From Alphaproteobacteria bacterium (GTDB taxonomy: Bacteria; Pseudomonadota; Alphaproteobacteria; Micavibrionales; SZUA-601): 13,628 nt of DNA. The stretch is taken from positions 1 through 13,628 of the forward strand of contig QKJH01000167.1 in the NCBI GenBank assembly GCA_003250865.1, read 5' to 3'. The notes beneath the pieces are model-generated. The model was not told the origin of the DNA. It saw only the letters and a list, made by a program, of their open reading frames with translations, and made no database searches. A program made the position numbers and the translations under genes. Below, piece by piece: positions 1-7,816 of this stretch (the first letter of the stretch is position 1; the number at the start of each line of letters is the position of its first letter).

Positions 1-1816
1 TTTTGCCATTTCTATCCTGGATACGGTCGATGAGTGTTGGGGTAATTTGTTTGCCGCCGTTGACAATCATGCCGTAAGCCGAAACCATCCTGATTAGTGT
101 TGTTTCCAAACTACCCAAGGCCGAGGATAGATAAGGCGGAATATTGTCAGCAATCCCAAAACGTTCGATGTAGGGACTGATAGTATCCATGCCTAGGTAG
201 TCAGCCAGACGAACCGTCATCAGGTTGCGGGATTTTTCAATACCGACACGCAGTGGCGTTAGGCCAAAATAATTGCCCGAATAATTGCTCGGTGTCCATT
301 TTGGTAGACCGGGGCCTTGATCGATAGTAATAGGAGCATCCAGTATAAGGTTGGATGGCGTAAAGCCGTTATCCAGAGCGGACAGGTAAATAAACGGCTT
401 GATGGACGAGCCGGGCTGACGTTGCGCCTGTGTTGCACGGTTAAATTCCGACATTTGGTAATCATAGCCGCCTTGCATGGCCAGTACACGCCCCGTATGC
501 GGATCCAGAACAATAATGCCTCCCTGAACAGCCGGGATTTGCTGCAGGGTATAGATTTTGTCTTTTTCTTGTTCTACAAGGATGACATCGCCCGTTTTTA
601 AAACGTCAGAAGGGGTGGTTATTTTGTCGCCCAAATATTGCCGTTCTTTCCATTGGCGTGCCCAGCGCATGGATTCCATCGTAATATTGCCTTTTGTGCC
701 ATCGGCAAGGCCGATGTCAACAGTGTCAGGTTTTAGGTCAAGGACTACAGCCAGCTCCCAGTCCTTACTGCCTTTTGGTTTTTGTATAGCTGAAAGTTTT
801 GTTTGCCATTGGTTTGTCGATTCAAAATGATTAACCGGGCCACGCCAGCCATGGCGCTTATCGTATTCCCGCAATCCTTCGGTTAGCGCTTTTGCGGCCA
901 ATTTCTGATAGGTTGGATTCAAAGACGTACGCACTGACAGGCCGCCTTCGTAAAGGGCGTCCTCGCCATAACGCTGGCTAAGAAAACGCCGCACCTCCTC
1001 ATTGAAATACTCGCTGTCGGCTTGATAGGACTCAGTACGTTCGCGCACTTCCAAAGTTTTGCTTTTGGCTGTTTGGGCATCGCCTTCTGAAATAAATTCG
1101 TTTGTCGCCATGCGATCAAGAACCCAATTCCGCCGCTCAATAGCTTCTTTTTTATGATTGCGAACTTGATAGTTGTTGGGCGCTTTGGGAAGAGCGGCAA
1201 GATAGGCCGCTTCGTCGATTGACAATTCTTCAAGTGACTTGCCAAAATAATCCAGAGCGGCTGCTGCTACACCATAATTGCCACGTCCCAGATAAATTTC
1301 ATTCAGGTACAGCTCCAGAATGCGGTTCTTGCTATATGTTTTTTCCATCCGGAACGCCAAAATAGCTTCACGGATTTTGCGTTTGTAGGATAATTCGTTT
1401 GAGAGCAGAAAGTTTTTGGCAACCTGTTGAGTGATGGTTGATGCGCCGACTGGACGCCGTCCGGTGCCAAAGCTTTTCAAATTGACTAGAACGGCTCGGG
1501 CAACCCCTTCAAAATCTACCCCGGGATGCGAATAAAAGTTTTTGTCTTCTGCGGACAGAAATGCATTAATCACGGTTTGTGGTACGGCTTGAATGGGAAC
1601 GAAGACACGATTCTCGGTGGCAAACTCTTCCATCAGGTGCCCGTCACCAGCATGAATGCGGGTAGCGATGGCAGGCTGGTAGTTGGCCAGTTGTGTATAG
1701 TCGGGTAAGTCTTTTGAAAAATGCTGAACGGCAAGAATAACTCCGGCAATGCCAACGACTGCCGCAAATACGCCCAATGAAAAACACCATAATAGAAAAC
1801 GACCAAAAAATTTCAT
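1..1816 (-). CDS. mrcA: Penicillin-binding protein 1A, bifunctional peptidoglycan glycosyltransferase/transpeptidase (3' end outside window)
   Basis: Class A penicillin-binding protein that polymerises lipid II and cross-links peptidoglycan at the outer face of the inner membrane. Translating the minus strand from ATG at 1816 gives 605 open residues to the window edge. Residues 1-30 are a short basic start followed by one membrane anchor. The GT51 glycosyltransferase domain covers about 55-235; it has the EDKNFYSHPG motif with catalytic Glu90 and the GASTITQQVAKN motif. An OB-like linker follows, then the transpeptidase domain with SSIK (catalytic Ser470, Lys473) and SRN (Ser529-Asn531). The KTG motif should lie beyond the left edge, so the gene is cut by the window and is not visibly broken. 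Only a weak CGGA-type ribosome site precedes the ATG. It lies 119 bases downstream of amiC on the same strand, a common alphaproteobacterial neighbour pair. The family is certain; the 1A subtype rests on family resemblance and context. Confidence 0.95.
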   Translation of the reverse strand, partial: MKFFGRFLLWCFSLGVFAAVVGIAGVILAVQHFSKDLPDYTQLANYQPAIATRIHAGDGHLMEEFATENRVFVPIQAVPQTVINAFLSAEDKNFYSHPGVDFEGVARAVLVNLKSFGTGRRPVGASTITQQVAKNFLLSNELSYKRKIREAILAFRMEKTYSKNRILELYLNEIYLGRGNYGVAAAALDYFGKSLEELSIDEAAYLAALPKAPNNYQVRNHKKEAIERRNWVLDRMATNEFISEGDAQTAKSKTLEVRERTESYQADSEYFNEEVRRFLSQRYGEDALYEGGLSVRTSLNPTYQKLAAKALTEGLREYDKRHGWRGPVNHFESTNQWQTKLSAIQKPKGSKDWELAVVLDLKPDTVDIGLADGTKGNITMESMRWARQWKERQYLGDKITTPSDVLKTGDVILVEQEKDKIYTLQQIPAVQGGIIVLDPHTGRVLAMQGGYDYQMSEFNRATQAQRQPGSSIKPFIYLSALDNGFTPSNLILDAPITIDQGPGLPKWTPSNYSGNYFGLTPLRVGIEKSRNLMTVRLADYLGMDTISPYIERFGIADNIPPYLSSALGSLETTLIRMVSAYGMIVNGGKQITPTLIDRIQDRNGK

Positions 1817-1935
1817 GATTATCCGCTTGTTTTTTACGCAAATGAGATGTGTGGATTGCCTGTTATCAAGTGTAACGCACAACGGCACTGATGAACATAG
1901 GTTTTATAAGCGTTTATGATAAAAAAATCCAGCGT

Positions 1936-3165
1936 TTAAAAAATGTCGGCCAGTTCGCGTTTTTCCAGATAGCGGTCGATGCCTGTTGCCATTGCTTCGG
2001 AGAGCCTGTTTTGATAATCGGCCTGATTAAGCATGCGTGCTTCCTTTTCAGAGGATAAATATCCCATCTCAATCAGGATGGCAGGCATATCGGGTGCTTT
2101 AAGAACGGCAAAGCCTGCACTACGCAAGGGACGCTCTAATAATCTGACACGATTGGCTTTGAGAGAGTCAGCCAGATTATCGGCCATGGTTTTTGATTGA
2201 TTCATCGTATCGCGCATTGCCAAATCAATCAGAATATCAGCCACGTCCTCTTCTTCGTGTGATAAGTCAATATCGGATAGGGCATCCGCTTTGTTTTCGC
2301 GTTCTGCCAACATGGCACTTTCCTTGTCCGATGCTTTGTCGGATAAAGTATAGATGGATGCTCCTTGCACGTCTCGTTTTTGGATAGAGTCGGCATGCAA
2401 GGATATAAACAGGTCGGCCCCTTTCTTACGTGCGAATTTTGTTCTATCCCGCAATTTGATAAAGCGGTCATTTTCCCGTGTCAGGTATACGGTATAGTTT
2501 TTTTTCTGAAGCTGATTGCGCAGTTTTTTTGCAATGGCCAATGTGACATGTTTTTCATAGGCTCCATTTTTGGCGATGGCCCCGGGGTCTGATCCGCCGT
2601 GACCGGGGTCAATGACAATGACAGTCTGTTTTTTTCCTTTGGGTTCATCGCTCATGGTGATAACGGGTTTTGCGGTGCTTGAGGGTGTTGCAACAGATTG
2701 TGTTGTTCCGGGCTCAGAGGAAGTGCCAAATATTTTATTCAGACTTTGGTGAAAGTTGTTTACAGAGCATCCTTGCATATCCAAAACCAGTCGGGATACG
2801 TCTGACATGTTCCGCGGCAATAAGAATGCCGATTGAATACACGCCGGTTGTGATAGGTCCAGAACAACCCGTAGACTTTCACTTTTGAAAGCGCCGTAAC
2901 GGTAACTTTTTACCAAGCCGGTCGGGTCGGGTTTTTCATCGGGGGCATTCCATGTGCCGTTGGGAATATCAATGACAATACGGTTAGGGGCTTCCAATGA
3001 AAAAATCCGAAATTCACTATCCTGTGACAATTCCAGAACAAAGCGTGTATTGTTTTCAAATTTACCAAATCGCACATTCTCTACCGAAAAGCCATAGGCT
3101 TGTCCGGGAACTAAACCGGCCACCCCCAATAACAATGCTAGAACGGCTAAAATCTGTTTAAACAT
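1936..3165 (-). CDS. amiC: N-acetylmuramoyl-L-alanine amidase, AMIN plus Amidase_3 (AmiC type)
   Basis: Periplasmic zinc amidase (409 residues) that cuts the amide bond between N-acetylmuramic acid and the stem peptide, mainly during daughter-cell separation. Residues 1-25 form a signal peptide. Residues about 26-135 are an AMIN domain, which in this family directs the enzyme to septal peptidoglycan. A Ser/Thr/Pro-rich linker (about 145-175) leads to the Amidase_3 domain (about 180-402). The predicted zinc ligands are His189 (IDPGHGG), Glu204 (GAYEKHV) and His257 (ISLHADS), and the catalytic Glu366 is in the EMGYLS motif. Residues about 280-325 match the helical insertion that blocks the active site in related amidases until an EnvC- or NlpD-type LytM activator displaces it, so activation by a partner is expected. 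The gene is divergent from rne, with its own likely promoter at 3215-3244. Confidence 0.96.
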   Translation of the reverse strand: MFKQILAVLALLLGVAGLVPGQAYGFSVENVRFGKFENNTRFVLELSQDSEFRIFSLEAPNRIVIDIPNGTWNAPDEKPDPTGLVKSYRYGAFKSESLRVVLDLSQPACIQSAFLLPRNMSDVSRLVLDMQGCSVNNFHQSLNKIFGTSSEPGTTQSVATPSSTAKPVITMSDEPKGKKQTVIVIDPGHGGSDPGAIAKNGAYEKHVTLAIAKKLRNQLQKKNYTVYLTRENDRFIKLRDRTKFARKKGADLFISLHADSIQKRDVQGASIYTLSDKASDKESAMLAERENKADALSDIDLSHEEEDVADILIDLAMRDTMNQSKTMADNLADSLKANRVRLLERPLRSAGFAVLKAPDMPAILIEMGYLSSEKEARMLNQADYQNRLSEAMATGIDRYLEKRELADIF

Positions 3166-3214
3166 GAATGCGCATACTCAAGTGTTTGTGATAAAGAAAA
3201 GAAGCTATTGGCGA

Positions 3215-3244
3215 ATCATAACACGGACAGGGTTTTTGTCGCAA
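3215..3244 (-). promoter_or_regulatory. Candidate sigma-70-type promoter of amiC
   Basis: Read on the minus strand there is TTGCGA (3244-3239), an 18-base spacer and TATGAT (3220-3215). The -10 matches consensus at 5 of 6 bases and the -35 at 4 of 6. The predicted start of transcription is about 40 bases upstream of the amiC ATG at 3165, which fits. Inferred from sequence only. Confidence 0.45.
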
Positions 3245-3604
3245 CGGTTGAAAAATAATCAATTATCTTTGGAAAAGAAGCTAGTCTTATGAATATGTTA
3301 TGGTGTTTGGATGAAAAAATGTCCGCGGTTTTAGAGATAAAGATTGTCAATTCGGCGTAATTAAGGTTATCCTAGGGGTACGATTTTTTGCGGGTTTTTA
3401 TACTCGGCGCGGCGAAGGATATACCGCCCCATGTTACGGCAGGCACGTTTGAGATAAACAGATACAACAGTGCATCGTAATAGAAAGAAGGGGTGCCGGG
3501 CGTTTATGAAGCTACCGCAACGAAAGAATATATGAGATTTGGTTCATTCGCACCAACCCACTGTGCGAAAATAAACGAGTTAAAGACAACAAAACGGTAA
3601 CAGC

Positions 3605-3634
3605 TTGATACATTACGCGTACGGACATTATAGT
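3605..3634 (+). promoter_or_regulatory. Candidate sigma-70-type promoter of rne
   Basis: TTGATA (3605-3610), an 18-base spacer and TATAGT (3629-3634); each hexamer matches consensus at 5 of 6 bases. Transcription would start near 3641 and give RNase E mRNA a leader of about 155 bases. It is the best promoter match in the gap and is correctly oriented for rne. Confidence 0.55.
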
Positions 3635-3647
3635 ATTTTACCATTCT

Positions 3648-3666
3648 TTCCTGCCCAAGGCGGGAA
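3648..3666 (+). promoter_or_regulatory. rne leader hairpin 1
   Basis: TTCCTGCC pairs with GGCGGGAA across a CAA loop: 8 pairs including one G-U. It would be at the very 5' end of the predicted rne transcript. It competes with a second small stem, since CGGGA at 3661-3665 can instead pair with TCCCG at 3668-3672. In E. coli, RNase E represses its own synthesis through hairpins in its leader; whether this leader does the same is inference. Confidence 0.4.
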
Positions 3667-3748
3667 GTCCCGACGTATTGTACCGTTATTCCGGTCATAA
3701 GTTTTTTACCCGCCGTTCCAAATTTCATACAGGAATTTAATCTGCTTG

Positions 3749-3768
3749 TTTCGGTTCTTATGCCGAAA
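3749..3768 (+). promoter_or_regulatory. rne leader hairpin 2, near the ribosome-binding site
   Basis: TTTCGG (3749-3754) pairs perfectly with CCGAAA (3763-3768) across an 8-base loop. It ends 16 bases before the AAGGA ribosome-binding site at 3785-3789, so it could affect translation initiation or RNase E self-cleavage. A weaker stem, ACCG/CGGT, lies at 3682-3695. Confidence 0.35.
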
Positions 3769-3796
3769 ACGGGCGTAATGTATGAAGGATAATACA

Positions 3797-6319
3797 ATGG
3801 TAAAAAGAATGTTGATTGATGCGGCACACAAGGAAGAAACGCGTGTGTCCGTTGTTGATGGCAACCGCCTGGAAGATTTTGACTTTGAAAGCAAAATCAA
3901 AAAACAAATCAAAGGTAATATTTATCTGGCAAAAGTTACGCGGGTCGAACCATCGCTTCAGGCCTGCTTTGTGGAATATGGCGGAAACCGCCAGGGTTTT
4001 TTGGCTTTTTCTGAAATTCACCCCGACTATTACCGTATCCCGGTTGAAGATAGAGAAGCGTTGCTTGAAGAAGAGCGTCGCCTAGCTGAGTTGGAAGAAG
4101 AAGAAGCCGAAATTGAAGATGCCAAACACGAAAATAATCGCCGTGCTGAACAATCTTCGGGTGATGACCTGATAGACGATGATTCTTCGGACAAGGAAAG
4201 CGAGAAAACGGAGAGTTCTTCTGACCCCATATCAGACGATGACGGTGATGATATCATGTTGGCTGAGAACGAGGACAAGGACGAAAAAGTTGTCCAAGAT
4301 GTTGATGGCAACGCCGATGATAAAGATGCACCGAAGAAAAAACGTACACCTCGTAAACCGCGTAAAGCTTCGACAAAAACAAAAAAAACGGAAGATGCTG
4401 AAACAGTTGAAGGTGACAACAAGGAAGATAAAGCTGTCGGCGAAGAAGCTCAACCGATTGAAGAAAAACAAACAGAAGCTCTACAAGACAATGGCACAAA
4501 TGACGATAACGGTGAGGAAACAGCCGACAAGTCGCAAGATAAATCCGAAAGTGGAAAAAATAACCGTCGTCGTAGCAAGCCTTCTTTGCGTAAGCGCTAT
4601 AAGATTCAAGAAGTTATCACCCGCCGTCAAATCATGCTGGTTCAGGTAACAAAAGAAGAGCGCGGCAATAAAGGTGCTGCGTTGACAACCTATATCTCTT
4701 TGCCGGGACGGTATTGTGTTTTGATGCCGAATAGCCCGCGCGGCGGCGGAATCAGCCGTAAGATTTCCAACCCGAAAGATCGCCGTCGTATGCGCGAAAT
4801 TATTCGTGAGCTGGAAGTGCCGCAAGGCATGTCTGTCATCTTACGTACAGCCGGTTTGCAGCGTAAAAGTTCGGAGATTAAGCGTGATTTGGATTATTTG
4901 CTAAGAATGTGGGATACCATTCGCCAAAGCACATTGGAATCCATTGCTCCTTCGTTGATATATGAAGAAGGTGACTTGGCCAAACGCGCTATCCGTGATT
5001 TGTATAGCGCAGATGTTGACGAAATTCTGGTTAACGAGGAAGAAGCCTATCGTAACGTCAAAGACTTTATGAAGATGCTGGTTCCCAGTCATGCCCGTAA
5101 GGTCAAGCTGTATAAGGAAGAAACATTCCCGCTGTTCCATCGCTATCAGGTGGAAAGCCAGATTGAGGAAATTTATAAACCCGAAGTGCGTTTGAAATCA
5201 GGCGGCTATATTGTTATCAATCCTACCGAAGCACTGGTCTCGATTGATGTTAACTCGGGCAAATCAACCCGTGAGCGCAATATTGATGAAACGGCTTTAA
5301 AAACCAACCTTGAAGCGGCTGAAGAGGTGGCGCGTCAGTTGCGGTTGCGTGATTTGGGCGGTCTGGTTGTGGTCGACTTTATTGATATGGAGAATTACCG
5401 CCACAACATGAAGGTTGAACGTAAAATGCGCGAAGCCATGGCAAATGATCGTGCCCGTGTTGAGGTAGGTCGTTTGTCGCAATTCGGTCTGTTGGAATTA
5501 TCGCGTCAGCGTCTGCGCCCTAGTTTCTCGGAAACCCATTTCGAAATTTGTCCATATTGCAATGGTACCGGTATGGTGCGTACGATTGAATCTGCATCGG
5601 TTACGGTTCTGCGTGAATTGGAAGAAGAAGGTATCCGTAACCGTGCTGATGTTATTTCTGTAACGGTTCCGCCTAAGGTAGCGCTGTATCTTTTAAATCA
5701 GAAGCGTGAAAAGCTGTCATCATGTGAGCTACGCTATGGTGTAACGGTTTTCGTGCGTGCTGATGAAAAGATGGCTCGTAACGACTTTATTGTTGAGCCC
5801 ACCAAGGCGCGCGATAAGTCTGTAGTGAAAGATAAAGTTGTTTCTTCCGATATAGATGATGCTGTAGAGGCTACGATTGAGGAGCTGCCAGAAGAACAGG
5901 CTGAAAACGATAATGTATCGGATGACACCGATAAGTCTGAAGAAAAGCGTGATGATGGGGATAACACTGCGCAGGATGAAAAATCGTCCTCCAAGCGTCG
6001 TAATAACAACCGTCGCCGTCGTAGCCAATACCGTTCAAATCGCCGTAATAACAGGCGAGATAATCCGTCCGAAGAGCATGCGGAACGTTCGCAGCAAAAA
6101 ACAGAACAGAACAAGGCCTATAACACACCACAGTCTTCCGAGGTAAAAACTCCCCAAAAGGCGGAGCCGGTTTCGGAAAAACCAGCTAATGCTGAACAGC
6201 CTGTAAAAAAAGAACAGCCGGCTAAGCCGTTTGTAGTCGGAAGTGATGCCGGGGTTCAATCGGTTAACCAACGTCCGGACCAACCCAAAAAAGGCTGGTG
6301 GAAAAAACTGGTTGAATAA
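3797..6319 (+). CDS. rne: Ribonuclease E
   Basis: Endoribonuclease (840 residues) that starts bulk mRNA decay and processes stable RNA; it is the degradosome scaffold. I chose the ATG at 3797, not an in-frame ATG at 3782, because AAGGA (3785-3789) sits 7 bases before it and the protein then begins MVKRMLIDA as in relatives. The S1 domain starts near residue 30 and is interrupted at about 83-260 by a low-complexity insert: acidic helical part (85-110), acidic Asp/Ser-rich stretch, Lys/Arg patch (180-197), second acidic stretch, basic patch (256-269). The catalytic core follows, with metal-binding Asp484 (SIDVNSG) and Asp527 (VVVDFID) and the zinc-link CPYC (Cys585, Cys588). Spacings from Asp484 to Asp527 and to Cys585 equal those in E. 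coli RNase E (303, 346, 404). The tail has an Arg-rich RNA-binding segment (about 732-755) and ends in a GWW motif (833-835), which in Caulobacter is the PNPase docking site. Confidence 0.98.
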   Translation: MVKRMLIDAAHKEETRVSVVDGNRLEDFDFESKIKKQIKGNIYLAKVTRVEPSLQACFVEYGGNRQGFLAFSEIHPDYYRIPVEDREALLEEERRLAELEEEEAEIEDAKHENNRRAEQSSGDDLIDDDSSDKESEKTESSSDPISDDDGDDIMLAENEDKDEKVVQDVDGNADDKDAPKKKRTPRKPRKASTKTKKTEDAETVEGDNKEDKAVGEEAQPIEEKQTEALQDNGTNDDNGEETADKSQDKSESGKNNRRRSKPSLRKRYKIQEVITRRQIMLVQVTKEERGNKGAALTTYISLPGRYCVLMPNSPRGGGISRKISNPKDRRRMREIIRELEVPQGMSVILRTAGLQRKSSEIKRDLDYLLRMWDTIRQSTLESIAPSLIYEEGDLAKRAIRDLYSADVDEILVNEEEAYRNVKDFMKMLVPSHARKVKLYKEETFPLFHRYQVESQIEEIYKPEVRLKSGGYIVINPTEALVSIDVNSGKSTRERNIDETALKTNLEAAEEVARQLRLRDLGGLVVVDFIDMENYRHNMKVERKMREAMANDRARVEVGRLSQFGLLELSRQRLRPSFSETHFEICPYCNGTGMVRTIESASVTVLRELEEEGIRNRADVISVTVPPKVALYLLNQKREKLSSCELRYGVTVFVRADEKMARNDFIVEPTKARDKSVVKDKVVSSDIDDAVEATIEELPEEQAENDNVSDDTDKSEEKRDDGDNTAQDEKSSSKRRNNNRRRRSQYRSNRRNNRRDNPSEEHAERSQQKTEQNKAYNTPQSSEVKTPQKAEPVSEKPANAEQPVKKEQPAKPFVVGSDAGVQSVNQRPDQPKKGWWKKLVE

Positions 6320-6342
6320 ACTACCAGCAATGGATTCATCAT

Positions 6343-6373
6343 AAAAAGCTCTTTTTCTTAAAGGGCTTTTTTA
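6343..6373 (+). terminator. Intrinsic terminator after rne
   Basis: AAAAAGCTCTTT (6343-6354) pairs with AAAGGGCTTTTT (6360-6371), one G-U pair, 5-base loop, ending in a run of six T. It starts 24 bases after the rne stop codon and separates rne from the M48 protease gene. Confidence 0.85.
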
Positions 6374-6401
6374 TTGCAGAAATACCCTATATTATTGTTT
6401 C

Positions 6402-7739
6402 ATGATAAAAAACATCGTATCACATCTGGCGGTTTTTATTGCTGTTTGTACGGCAATAGTTCTTTTTAACACAAAAGCCTACGCGCTTGTTGTACTGCGT
6501 GATGATGAAATAGAAAACTTTTTGCGCGCTATCAGCCTCCCTGTTTTTCATGCGGCGCAACTATCCCCGGATAGCGTATCATTGGTGCTGGTCGGCGATG
6601 ATACAATCAATGCCTATGTGGCTGGAGGACAGAATATCTTCATATATAGCGGTTTGATTGAAAAAACGGACAATGTTGGCGAATTGGTCGGGGTGATTGC
6701 ACACGAAACAGGGCACATTGCCTCGGGACATCTGGTACGCGGACAGGAAGCTATGGAACAGGCATCCTATCAAGCAATGCTATCAACCGTTCTTGGGGTT
6801 GCAGTTGGCGTATTTGCCGGGAACGGGGAAGCCGCTACGGGATTGACTCTTGGTGGAAGTGAGATGGCCAGACGCTCATTCTTGCGCAATAGTCGTACTT
6901 TCGAAGCTTCGGCAGATCAGGCGGCGGTAACGTATCTACACGACAATCACCTTACAGCCGCAGGGTTGGAGAGTTTTTTAGGTAAGCTGTCATCTCAAGA
7001 GGTGCTGTTAACATCCCAACAGGATGAATATGTAATGACTCACCCGATTTCTCAGGATCGTATCCGTTTTATTGAGGAAAAGGTTGAGCGGGAAACTAAT
7101 GTTCAAGATTGGCCGCCAGAAATAAAAGAAGGGTATAGTCGTATCAAGGCCAAGATACTGGCTTATCAACATCCTGAGCAGATTAATCGGGTTTATGGGG
7201 CTAGCGACACAATGGCCGGCAATTATGCTAAGGCAATCGCAGCTTACCGGACGGGGGATGTAGCGCTGGCCAAGCGTTTGTTGGATAGTCTTATTGAAAA
7301 AGAGCCTTCAAACCCGTATTTTTCCGAATTGATGGGGCAAATTCTGTTTGAAAATGCCGATATTGACGGAGCCATACGGTTTTATCGTAAGGCCTATGAT
7401 TTGCGTCCGCAAAGCGGGCTGATAGCCATGGCGCTTGGCCATGCATTGCTTGAAAAGAATAATCCCGAAACCAATAAGGAGGTTATCGGAATTCTGGAAA
7501 AATCCCGTCTGATCGAAAGGCATTCGCCTCAGCTATATCGTTTCTTATCGATTGCTTATGGACGTTCTGGGGATAACGGCATGGCGCAGCTTTATTTGGC
7601 AGAAGAAGCCATGATGAATCGTGACTTTGTCAAAGCCGGTCAGCACGCTAAAGCGGCGCAAAAAACATTGCCGGAAAAAAGTTCTGCGTGGTACCGAGCC
7701 GAAGACTTGATTAGACTGGTCAAGGATACTAAAATATGA
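6402..7739 (+). CDS. Secreted M48-family zinc metalloprotease with TPR-like repeats (BepA/YfgC-like)
   Basis: Periplasmic peptidase of 445 residues. Residues 1-28 are a signal peptide ending AYA. The M48 domain covers about 30-235. Its HETGH motif (His101, Glu102, His105) provides two zinc ligands and the catalytic Glu, and the third ligand is probably Glu168 in the FEASAD motif. Residues about 270-440 are helical TPR-like repeats, including the segments around 308-340 and 376-402. This architecture matches BepA, which in E. coli helps assemble or degrade the LPS transporter LptD; that role here is inferred. It is followed directly by a DsbA-family gene, which fits quality control of disulfide-bonded outer-membrane proteins. 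There is no Shine-Dalgarno sequence before the ATG, and a -10-like TATATT lies only 8 bases upstream, so the message may be leaderless. Confidence 0.92.
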   Translation: MIKNIVSHLAVFIAVCTAIVLFNTKAYALVVLRDDEIENFLRAISLPVFHAAQLSPDSVSLVLVGDDTINAYVAGGQNIFIYSGLIEKTDNVGELVGVIAHETGHIASGHLVRGQEAMEQASYQAMLSTVLGVAVGVFAGNGEAATGLTLGGSEMARRSFLRNSRTFEASADQAAVTYLHDNHLTAAGLESFLGKLSSQEVLLTSQQDEYVMTHPISQDRIRFIEEKVERETNVQDWPPEIKEGYSRIKAKILAYQHPEQINRVYGASDTMAGNYAKAIAAYRTGDVALAKRLLDSLIEKEPSNPYFSELMGQILFENADIDGAIRFYRKAYDLRPQSGLIAMALGHALLEKNNPETNKEVIGILEKSRLIERHSPQLYRFLSIAYGRSGDNGMAQLYLAEEAMMNRDFVKAGQHAKAAQKTLPEKSSAWYRAEDLIRLVKDTKI

Positions 7740-7816
7740 TACTAAGGAACTCTCTTATCGAAAAAGAGGGCAATACAATTATACCAATGATAAAAACAAC
7801 ATCGGGAATTAAAAAC

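Larger units (their letters stand above)
3166..3796. other. Divergent non-coding region between amiC and rne
   Basis: This 631-base stretch holds no convincing gene on either strand. At its left end is a likely amiC promoter on the minus strand. At its right end are a strong rne promoter and a leader of about 155 bases with at least two hairpins. Between them (about 3245-3604) I see no gene; the clearest structure there is a perfect 7-bp hairpin at 3547-3569 (TTCGCAC, 9-base loop, GTGCGAA). No tRNA or recognisable RNA family was seen by eye. Confidence 0.7.

Noticed and set aside
3289..3360. Short open frame of 23 codons, possible leader peptide
   Set aside because: No ribosome-binding site, no recognisable composition, and not upstream of a gene in a coupled position.
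3782..3796. Upstream in-frame ATG of rne
   Set aside because: The AAGGA ribosome site lies after it, and the family N-terminus MVKRMLIDA begins at 3797.
4030..4499. Serine- and phenylalanine-rich open frames on the minus strand opposite the RNase E insert
   Set aside because: They are shadows produced by GAA/GAT-rich codons of the acidic insert, with no ribosome sites or family resemblance.
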